Origin: Spirochaetaceae bacterium
GTDB lineage: Bacteria; Spirochaetota; Spirochaetia; DSM-27196; SKKC01
Length of the DNA: 14,744 bases
Assembly: GCA_003552745.1 (NCBI GenBank)
Contig: PUOG01000026.1
Coordinates: 1-14,744, forward strand
Reading direction: 5' to 3'
Positions 1 to 5,869 of the stretch are shown here, piece after piece. A program made the translations under genes and the position numbers. The notes under the pieces were generated by a model. That model searched no databases, was not told the origin of the DNA, and worked only from the letters and a program-made list of their open reading frames with translations. How positions within the stretch are numbered: position 1 is the stretch's first letter; every line of letters starts with the position of its first letter.

Positions 1-889
1 CGGCCGGCACACCCGGAAGCAGCGTAACCGCGCTCAACCAGAGGATGACGCTCGCGACCGAGTAGACGGCGAGGATCAGCGCGGTCGGCATCGGCACACC
101 GACGGCATCGTCGAAGAGGGCCGCCCCGCCGGCATTGACGGCGGCGAAGAGCACGAGCGACACAAGCGATGCGATCGAGACGAACCCGGTACTCCGCTTC
201 TCCGGCACAAAGAGCTTCGCGGCGAGGATGCGGGCGATCACGAAGTTCACGACGATCAACGCCACGTTGAACAGCTGTACCGGTGCGTCGGCGCTCAGGT
301 CGTCGAACGAGAGCGCCGGGCTTGCGGCAATCACCACGAGTCCACCGGCGGCAACTCCGATATATCCCATCGCGGCGACGAGAGCGCAGCGCGCCATGCC
401 GCTTGTCGCACGGACGGTTCCTTTCTCGTACGCTTTCAACTCCCGTCGCAGCGTCCAGCGATCCCAGAGGACAAGCAGCACCGAGAACGCAAGCGTCTGC
501 GCGAGCAGCTCCGGCAGCACGGCGACGTGCACGTCGGTTGCGATATTTGTGCGAAGAAACCCTTCCATCGAGCCGACTCCGGCCACCGGTGACGCGATGA
601 TCGAAACCCCGACGAGCAGCAGCCACAGCCGCAGCCAGCCGAGCTTTCGCGACACGAACATGTCCCACACCGGCCAGATCGCCAGTGCAAACAGAAGTCC
701 GCGCACCGGCTGCAAGAACGGCCCGGCAAAACTCCACGGGGAGTCGGGCCCTCTATAGAGCTCTCCGGTCACCACGGCTGCATCGGCATCTCCGTGGAGC
801 AGCAGCGCCACGGCGACGGCCGCGATCGTATACGTCAAGGTGTGAACGACGATTGAGCGGCCGGCAAAGGCCCAGAAGGAACGCTTCAT
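1..889 (-). CDS. Polytopic membrane protein of unknown function (3' end beyond window)
   Basis: I read this frame directly by reverse-complementing: it opens at ATG 889-887 and stays open for 296 codons to the window edge, so the C-terminus is missing. The protein starts MKRSFWAFAGR and has about eight hydrophobic stretches (roughly residues 12-31, 60-78, 84-103, 123-142, 166-188, 204-224, 235-255, 267-290). Arg/Lys-rich loops such as WDRWTLRRELKAYEKG (142-157) probably face the cytoplasm. A short GSMEGF motif lies after the third segment. I do not recognise the family. The start lies only 4 bases after the stop of the PAS-GGDEF-EAL gene, so the two are almost certainly co-transcribed and perhaps translationally coupled. 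A role as a membrane partner or output of that c-di-GMP protein is inference from position only. The reading frame and membrane nature are secure; the function is not. Confidence 0.8.
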   Translation of the reverse strand, partial: MKRSFWAFAGRSIVVHTLTYTIAAVAVALLLHGDADAAVVTGELYRGPDSPWSFAGPFLQPVRGLLFALAIWPVWDMFVSRKLGWLRLWLLLVGVSIIASPVAGVGSMEGFLRTNIATDVHVAVLPELLAQTLAFSVLLVLWDRWTLRRELKAYEKGTVRATSGMARCALVAAMGYIGVAAGGLVVIAASPALSFDDLSADAPVQLFNVALIVVNFVIARILAAKLFVPEKRSTGFVSIASLVSLVLFAAVNAGGAALFDDAVGVPMPTALILAVYSVASVILWLSAVTLLPGVPA

Positions 890-893
890 ACGC

Positions 894-2582
894 TTACTGT
901 ACACCCGTTGCGACCTGCGAGACAAAGGCTGCAAACGGCATCGGATCTCCGATGTGAAAGCCCTGTACGAGACGGCACTGTACGCGCTCGAGTGCGTCGA
1001 GCTGCGCCTGAGTCTCGATCCCTTCTATGATTACCTGTTTGTCCCGGGCGAGCACGCTGTCGACGATGCTGCGAAGATAGTGCAGCTCGCGCGATGACTC
1101 ATCGATATCCTCGCTGAAGCTTCGATCGATCTTCACTCCGTCGGCCGGCACCTGCTTGAGCATCGCAAGCGACGACTGGCCGACTCCGAAATCATCGATC
1201 CAGAATCCGATACCGTACCGTTGCAGCTCCTCAACCCTGCGAGCGATATCCGCTCCGTGTTTTACCGACCCGCTCTCGGTCAACTCGATGCAGAGTCGTG
1301 AGGCGTCCGGATTGCCGGCGGCCTCCAGAGCGCCGGCGAGCACGTCGATGAACCCGGGGTCGATGAACGTTGCGGTGCCGACGTTAACCGAAATGGTGAA
1401 CTCACCTCCGGCCTCACCGGTCGCATGCTCGAGCCGCGCCAGGCAACGGCACACCTCGAAGAGTGCCCACTTGTCTATCGCACGGATGATGTTGGTGTCC
1501 TCGGCGAGCTGGAGGAAGCCTACCGGGGTGAGCATTCCCCGATCCGGATGATGCCATCGCAACAGCGCTTCAGCGCCCACGGTACGCGGCGCCCCGTCGC
1601 CGATCTCGGCGAGCGGTTGGAAGAAGAGCTCGAACTCCTCCGCTTCGAACGCCCGTTGTAACTGCGTGCGCAGCTGCGCCCGGGCGACCGCCGTCTCGTG
1701 CAGCTGGAAATCATAGAAGAGAAATGGTTCTCCGTGTTCCTCGGCTTCCACGCTCGCCGAATTCGCTGTCTGCAACAGCTCGGCCGGGCTGTCCGCATCG
1801 TCCGGGAATATCGCGACGCCGATATGACAGAGCACCCGCAGATCGACCGAGCGATAGCGGTACGGGACGGTAACCGCGTCCTGGATCTTCAACGCGACGA
1901 ACGATGCGTCGCTCGGTCGCTCCACTTCAGTGAGCAGAACGACGAAGTTCGCCCCGTCGATCCGGAAGACGAAATCGCTGCTGCGCAGACAGTCGGCGAC
2001 TCGCAGCGCGGTATTCTCGAGCAGCAGGTCGCCGATCCGATAGCCGTGCGTGCGGTTGATCGATTTGAAGTTGCGAAACGCGAGAAAGAGCAGGATGCGG
2101 CTGGGATTCGTTTTCGACCGTCGCGCCTGCGCCAACTGCTGATCGAGGGTCTCCTCCATCGCGCGTCGATTAAGCAGGCCGGTGAGACGGTCGCGGTGCT
2201 CGTTCTCGTTCGCCGGAACATCACCCTCGCGCTCAACAGCAGTAATCTCGTGGGTGAAGGTGAGAATGTGGGTTATCTCGCCGGTGTCGTCACGGTAGGG
2301 GTGGAAGGTAACCCGCAGATATCGCTCGGCACCCCCAAGGCGGAAACGATCGACGTACTCCACCTGGGAGCCGGCGAACGACTCGTCGAGTTTCGGTTTG
2401 ATAATCGTCGCGAAGGCTTCGGCACCCCAGACATCGGCGACGCCTCGGGATATGATCTCTTCCCTTGGAACACCGAGCGCGCGGCAATAGGTGTCGTTTA
2501 CGAGCACATATCGGTAGTCACGGCCTATAAGGGTAATGAAGTCGGAAGAGAGATTTACGATGTACTCGTACGCATCGGTCAT
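894..2582 (-). CDS. PAS-GGDEF(degenerate)-EAL protein, probable c-di-GMP phosphodiesterase
   Basis: This is a 562-residue cytoplasmic signalling protein with no membrane segment. It has a PAS domain at about 4-115, a GGDEF domain at about 126-290 and an EAL domain at about 300-556. The cyclase site is dead: the GGDEF pentapeptide reads DGANF (209-213), and the upstream metal-binding DxD region reads AFR (168-170). The EAL domain keeps every hallmark I can check: EAL (338-340), Asn400, ELTE (433-436), DDFG (463-466), KID (484-486), EGIE (520-523) and QGF (540-542). The expected reaction is therefore hydrolysis of c-di-GMP to pGpG, with the PAS domain sensing a signal and the degenerate GGDEF possibly binding GTP as an effector, as known for related proteins. 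The gene is third in a tight four-gene cluster, 12 bases after the small protein gene and 4 bases before the membrane protein gene. The start at 2582 has only a weak GGCGGG-type ribosome site. Confidence 0.93.
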   Translation of the reverse strand: MTDAYEYIVNLSSDFITLIGRDYRYVLVNDTYCRALGVPREEIISRGVADVWGAEAFATIIKPKLDESFAGSQVEYVDRFRLGGAERYLRVTFHPYRDDTGEITHILTFTHEITAVEREGDVPANENEHRDRLTGLLNRRAMEETLDQQLAQARRSKTNPSRILLFLAFRNFKSINRTHGYRIGDLLLENTALRVADCLRSSDFVFRIDGANFVVLLTEVERPSDASFVALKIQDAVTVPYRYRSVDLRVLCHIGVAIFPDDADSPAELLQTANSASVEAEEHGEPFLFYDFQLHETAVARAQLRTQLQRAFEAEEFELFFQPLAEIGDGAPRTVGAEALLRWHHPDRGMLTPVGFLQLAEDTNIIRAIDKWALFEVCRCLARLEHATGEAGGEFTISVNVGTATFIDPGFIDVLAGALEAAGNPDASRLCIELTESGSVKHGADIARRVEELQRYGIGFWIDDFGVGQSSLAMLKQVPADGVKIDRSFSEDIDESSRELHYLRSIVDSVLARDKQVIIEGIETQAQLDALERVQCRLVQGFHIGDPMPFAAFVSQVATGVQ

Positions 2583-2594
2583 GCCCGCCCGCCG

Positions 2595-2987
2595 CTAATA
2601 CACGATATCGTCGCCGAAATGAATCGGCGCCTCTTTCGAGCCGACGGAGTTCGACTTCTCCAGCTCAGCGATCATCGACTCGAGGGTAGCGGATATGTTC
2701 AGCGCCTGATCTACAACCGCCTGGTGCAGCTCCTGCAGCAGGCGACGCTGCTCATCGTCGTCGAGATCGACACTCGACAGATAGACGATCCGCTCACCGT
2801 TATGATTCTGCACCGTAAGATCGAATCCGTCTACGCCGCTTTCGTGTCGAAAGCGATCGACGAGCACGATTCCGCTTTCAAGGCGGCATGCATACTCCTG
2901 ACGCTGCCGCGTGGAGTGCCACGCGGCGCGTCGCGACTTTGTCTTTCGAAGCAGGTTCTTGAGAAGCCGGACGACCTGATCGTTCAT
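2595..2987 (-). CDS. Small soluble protein of unknown function
   Basis: This is a 130-residue protein starting MNDQVVRLLKNLLRKTKSRR. I do not recognise the family. A basic amphipathic N-terminus (1-30) is followed by a stretch that alternates like a small beta sheet (about 32-73, containing LESGIVLVDRF and GERIVYLSSVDL). An acidic helical region with a coiled-coil-like pattern follows (about 74-112, DDDEQRRLLQELHQ onward). There is no signal peptide or membrane segment, so it should be cytoplasmic. It is real rather than a shadow because it fills the space between two good genes, with gaps of 13 and 12 bases, and its composition looks like that of a folded protein. The long plus-strand frame opposite it has no recognisable domain. 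It may be a partner of the neighbouring EAL protein, but nothing in the sequence shows this. Confidence 0.75.
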   Translation of the reverse strand: MNDQVVRLLKNLLRKTKSRRAAWHSTRQRQEYACRLESGIVLVDRFRHESGVDGFDLTVQNHNGERIVYLSSVDLDDDEQRRLLQELHQAVVDQALNISATLESMIAELEKSNSVGSKEAPIHFGDDIVY

Positions 2988-3000
2988 TATGTCGAGTATT

Positions 3001-3924
3001 TTACTGCATTTGATGCTGTCTTATCAGCTCCGAAACCATATTATCGAGCTGATTCGCGGTTTCGGTGTTTTCGGCCGCCGTTCGCGAGAGATCGCTATAC
3101 TGATCGTCATCCAATCCGACCTCCGCCATTGCCGCCTCGATCTCCTCATCGGCCTGTTGCTCGATCTGGTACACCGCCTCGAAGACGTCGCGGAACTCTT
3201 CGTCGAGGTCCTCGTCGACGTCCCCTTCGATCTCGCCGTCGGGGCCGATCATCGAATAGTACATCCTGAGAAACTCCTCGTACGGAACGCCGGCTTCCGC
3301 GATGATCTCATCGATCTGCCGTTGCGCCTCCTGCTGGGCGATCATCATCTCCGCCTGCACGATCGCAAGCGATTCGAGATCTTCCGGATCGAGGACCGTT
3401 TCGGGGGCTTCCGGCTGCGTGGTTTCGTCAGGTTGGGTCGTGTCCTCCGGGGCGGTGGTGTCCTCGGGATCGGACGGCTCAGCCGGCTCCCATGGATCGT
3501 CGGCCGGCTCCTCGGGCTCTACCGGTTCGAACGGATCTTCGGCCGGATCGTCGGGATCGACCGGCTCCAGCGGGTCGTCGGCCGGGTCTTCCGGGTCAAC
3601 CGGATCCATCGGTTCTTCGGCGGGGTCGTCCGGATCGATCGGCTCCAGCGGATCACCGTCCGGGTCTTCGGGATCGACCGGTTCGAATGGGTCGTCGAAG
3701 GGGTCGTCCGCCGGCTCGCCCGGCTCGACCGGTTCCATCGGTTCGAGCGGATCGTCGGGCGGGGGGTCCATCGGATCGTCCGGGTCGATCGGGTCGAACG
3801 GATCCTCGGCGGCCGGATCGTCCGGATCGATCGGCTCGAACGGGTCGTCCTGGGCGATCGCCGACGTCACGAGCGCACTCGCGAGCACCAGTACAATAGC
3901 GGGAAAAGCACGTTTGCTCAGCAT
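3001..3924 (-). CDS. Secreted, extremely acidic Asp-Pro/Glu-Pro repeat protein with helical (DUF4168-like) C-terminus
   Basis: This is a 307-residue protein. Residues 1-24 form a signal peptide (K4, R5, hydrophobic core, cut after AIA), so export is expected. Residues 26-155 are a low-complexity acidic tract built on DPxEP units, with six consecutive 13-residue copies at 78-155. A Thr/Gln-rich spacer (156-172) leads to a helical C-terminal part (about 177-300). That part has two similar blocks with the pattern of Gln/Glu-rich helix, then EIxxAxxEVG or EIIAEAGV, then an aromatic turn. This resembles DUF4168-type secreted helical domains, judged by eye only. The mature protein has no lysine at all and no arginine before residue 202. 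A strong ribosome site (GGAGGT, 3935-3930) sits 5-6 bases before the ATG. It is the first gene of the four-gene cluster. Calcium binding or a wall/periplasmic spacer role is inference from the charge and proline spacing. Confidence 0.88.
   Translation of the reverse strand: MLSKRAFPAIVLVLASALVTSAIAQDDPFEPIDPDDPAAEDPFDPIDPDDPMDPPPDDPLEPMEPVEPGEPADDPFDDPFEPVDPEDPDGDPLEPIDPDDPAEEPMDPVDPEDPADDPLEPVDPDDPAEDPFEPVEPEEPADDPWEPAEPSDPEDTTAPEDTTQPDETTQPEAPETVLDPEDLESLAIVQAEMMIAQQEAQRQIDEIIAEAGVPYEEFLRMYYSMIGPDGEIEGDVDEDLDEEFRDVFEAVYQIEQQADEEIEAAMAEVGLDDDQYSDLSRTAAENTETANQLDNMVSELIRQHQMQ
3460..3693 (-). repeat. Six tandem 39-bp coding repeats (13-residue DPxEP units)
   Basis: Translated on the minus strand, residues 78-155 of the acidic protein split without gaps into six 13-residue units. 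The consensus is D-P-[LFW]-E-P-[VI]-[DE]-P-[DE]-[DE]-P-A-[DE]. The first unit ends in DG instead of A[DE], the third begins EPMD, and the last reads DPWEPAEPSDPED. Units at residues 26-77 are related but irregular (14 to 17 residues plus a 4-residue stub). Proline at almost every third position predicts an extended polyproline-II-like rod. The DNA copies are similar but not identical, so this is an older, diverged array rather than a fresh expansion. Confidence 0.9.
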
Positions 3925-3928
3925 CGTT

Positions 3929-3955
3929 GACCTCCGTCGACAGCATCGACCTCCG
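3929..3955 (-). promoter_or_regulatory. Duplicated ribosome-binding/start region of the acidic protein gene
   Basis: GACCTCCG occurs at 3929-3936 and again at 3948-3955 on the plus strand, so the minus strand carries CGGAGGTC twice, 19 bases apart. Each copy is followed by ATGCTG. The downstream copy (GGAGG, 6 bases, ATG at 3924) starts the acidic protein. The upstream copy (GGAGG, 3 bases, ATG at 3946) would open a different reading frame. Spacing favours the downstream start. Confidence 0.6.
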
Positions 3956-4004
3956 ATACCAAATCCGAAGAAAGAGGATGCAAAGATTCTGTTAAGACGG
4001 CGGA

Positions 4005-4682
4005 TCAGGCCACGATGACTGTCTCGGCGGCGAGCAGTCGTTGTGCCTCCAACGGGGAATCAGCGACAAGGGCGGTGCTGGCATCGAACATACCGGAAGC
4101 CTGGTGCCCCCACGCAGCGGCAACCGGGAGGATGCCGAGATCCCGGGCAACCTCGATGTCGTGCTCGGTATCGCCGATGAGTGCGGTACGCTCCGTCTCG
4201 ATGCCGTGCGCCTCACATAGCTCACGCCCGCGCAGCACTTTGCTGTGCGCGAGCCGGTCGTCGAGCCCATAGATCGCATCGAAGTACGATTCGATCCCGA
4301 GCCCCTGGATGCACCGCAACAACAGCGGCTCATGCATCGCCGAGAGCACGTACTGGCGAACGCCACGCTCGGCAAGCTGACTCATGACCTCATCGACGCC
4401 TTCATGCAGCGGGCACGACGAAACGTGTTGCATATAGTAGTCGTGATACTCGTCACTCAAAGCAGCGAACGAATCGCCCTCGATCTCCAGCCCGAGGTCG
4501 CGGTAGTACTCGGAGACGGGAAATCGAAACCGCTCGCGGTGTTCTTCGACGGTAACGACCGGCAGGTCGCGAGCGCGCAACAGTGAGTTCAGACTCTCGA
4601 GCGCGAGCTCGAGGTCGTCGAGAATCGTCCCGTTGAAGTCCCAGATTACGTGCTTCAATCCGTGTCTACCTGTGCCGTTCAT
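4005..4682 (-). CDS. HAD-superfamily hydrolase, phosphoglycolate-phosphatase-like
   Basis: This is a 225-residue cytoplasmic protein with the full layout of a HAD hydrolase with an alpha-helical cap. Motif I is WDFNGTILDD (nucleophile Asp15), the helical cap spans about 20-85, and motif II lies at VLSAMHE (Ser). Motif III is the Lys in HSKVLRG, and motif IV is IGDTEHDIEVARD. The length matches the Gph/PGP group. The second Asp of the usual DxD motif is Asn here (DFN). That residue normally acts as general acid/base, so activity or substrate may differ from classical phosphoglycolate phosphatases. The true substrate cannot be read from the sequence. The gene is divergent from the S2P-type protease (59 bases between starts), and its stop is 80 bases upstream of the acidic protein gene. 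No clear ribosome site is visible before ATG 4682. It may or may not share a transcript with the cluster downstream. Confidence 0.88.
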   Translation of the reverse strand: MNGTGRHGLKHVIWDFNGTILDDLELALESLNSLLRARDLPVVTVEEHRERFRFPVSEYYRDLGLEIEGDSFAALSDEYHDYYMQHVSSCPLHEGVDEVMSQLAERGVRQYVLSAMHEPLLLRCIQGLGIESYFDAIYGLDDRLAHSKVLRGRELCEAHGIETERTALIGDTEHDIEVARDLGILPVAAAWGHQASGMFDASTALVADSPLEAQRLLAAETVIVA

Positions 4683-4704
4683 ACGCAGATCGAAGGTTGA
4701 CCGA

Positions 4705-4736
4705 CTTGCCCGCTGCGGGTCAAGCGGATACGCTTG
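4705..4736. promoter_or_regulatory. Two overlapping inverted repeats in the divergent spacer before the S2P gene
   Basis: CTTGCCCG (4705-4712) pairs with CGGGTCAAG (4716-4724) with one bulged A across a CTG loop. The adjacent CAAGCG (4721-4726) pairs with CGCTTG (4731-4736) across a GATA loop. The two stems share CAAG and so exclude each other if formed in RNA. They lie within the 59-base spacer between two divergent genes and end 5 bases before ATG 4742. They could be operator half-sites or a leader structure. The geometry is visible; the role is not. Confidence 0.4.
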
Positions 4737-4741
4737 AACGT

Positions 4742-5869
4742 ATGAAGTGGTCTATACGACTCGGGCGCCTGGTCGGTATCGATTTTCGCCTTCACGTCAC
4801 GTTTTTTCTGTTGCTGATCTGGGTCGGGGCTGCCGACATCGCCGCCGGCCTCGGAGCGGCCGACGCGACGGTTTCGGTGCTGTTCATTCTCGCGCTGTTC
4901 GCCTGCGTTACGCTGCATGAGCTCGGACACGCTCTCGCCGCGCGAAGGTACGGAGTCGCGACACGTGACATCACCCTCCTTCCTATCGGTGGAATTGCAC
5001 GCCTGGAACGGATACCCGAGAACCCGAAGCAGGAGTTCGTAATCGCGATCGCCGGTCCGCTGGTCAACGTGGCGATCGCTGCCGTTCTCTATGTCGTAAT
5101 TCTCGCCGGCGAAATCGGAGTTCCGGAAGGCGGTGATTTTGCGCTCGTCGAGGCGCCGTTCATTATGCGTCTGCTCACGGTCAATCTCGCCCTTGTCTTC
5201 TTCAATATTCTCCCCGCCTTCCCGATGGACGGCGGACGTATCGTTCGCTCGCTTCTGGCCATGAAGCTCCCGTATACCCAGGCCACATCGATCGCCGGCA
5301 GCCTCGGGCAGTTTATGGCGCTCGTCTTCGGGTTCTTCGGCTTCCTCGGCAATCCGCTGCTCATTATCATCGCGGTGTTCGTGTGGATCGGTGCGGCGCA
5401 GGAGCAGAGCCAGGCACAGTTGCGCTCCGTATTCGCCGGTCTGCCGGTGCGTGCAGCCATGGTCACCGACTTTCGCACCCTCTCGCCGACCGACCGGTTG
5501 AACGATGCGGTGGAGAAGCTCCTCGCCGGCACCCAGACCGACTTTCCGGTGGTAGACGACGGCCGACTCGTCGGTTTTCTGACTCGCGAGAAGCTTACGC
5601 GCTCGCTTCACGAGCACGGAGGCGACTACCCGGTTCGCACATCGATGAACGACGACGTGGAGACACTCGATGAAGCGGAAATGCTCTCGGCCGCCTTCGA
5701 GCGCATGCAGCAGAGCGGAACTCGCAGTATGCCGGTCGTTCGCGGCGAGACGGTGGTGGGAATCCTGACCACCGAAAACGTCGGAGAGTACGTCCAGGTC
5801 GCAACGGCGCTCGGGAGGGCAGCCTCGTCGTCCTTCGGACGTGCGGCAAGCGGTGGGTCGTCGACGTGA
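4742..5869 (+). CDS. Site-2-protease-type membrane zinc metalloprotease (M50) with two CBS domains
   Basis: This is a 375-residue integral membrane protein. I place the start at ATG 4742 (MKWSIRLGRLVGIDFRLHVT), the usual opening of this family. A TTG 15 codons upstream is in frame, but the extra residues look unlike protein and fall in the inverted repeats. The zinc motif HELGH (59-63) lies in a membrane helix. The third ligand region is NILPAFPMDGG (155-165, Asp163). Around these sit about six hydrophobic segments (16-35, 44-62, 98-122, 142-160, 183-202, 205-218). A cytoplasmic tail carries two CBS domains (about 235-290 and 298-352), followed by a Ser/Gly-rich end. This matches the CBS-containing S2P subgroup, which cuts substrates within the membrane, with CBS domains usually sensing nucleotides. 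The substrate is unknown; no anti-sigma factor is encoded nearby. The stop overlaps the next start (GTGA). Confidence 0.93.
   Translation: MKWSIRLGRLVGIDFRLHVTFFLLLIWVGAADIAAGLGAADATVSVLFILALFACVTLHELGHALAARRYGVATRDITLLPIGGIARLERIPENPKQEFVIAIAGPLVNVAIAAVLYVVILAGEIGVPEGGDFALVEAPFIMRLLTVNLALVFFNILPAFPMDGGRIVRSLLAMKLPYTQATSIAGSLGQFMALVFGFFGFLGNPLLIIIAVFVWIGAAQEQSQAQLRSVFAGLPVRAAMVTDFRTLSPTDRLNDAVEKLLAGTQTDFPVVDDGRLVGFLTREKLTRSLHEHGGDYPVRTSMNDDVETLDEAEMLSAAFERMQQSGTRSMPVVRGETVVGILTTENVGEYVQVATALGRAASSSFGRAASGGSST

Noticed and set aside
1698..3269. 523-codon plus-strand open frame opposite the EAL and small protein genes
   Set aside because: The minus strand here encodes clear PAS, GGDEF and EAL domains. 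The plus product shows no domain or plausible start.
3955..3983. Possible promoter before the acidic protein gene (TTGCAT, 17 bases, GGTATC)
   Set aside because: Spacing is right, but the -10 hexamer has only two consensus matches. I do not call it.
2989..4018. Plus-strand repetitive frames (Ser/Gly-rich and Arg/Ile-rich) opposite the acidic protein
   Set aside because: The periodicity comes from the 39-bp repeats of the real gene. Only the minus-strand frame has a signal peptide and a good ribosome site.
4697..4741. Upstream TTG start for the S2P protease
   Set aside because: It would add 15 residues unlike the family N-terminus, and the codons fall in the inverted repeats. ATG 4742 gives the usual start.
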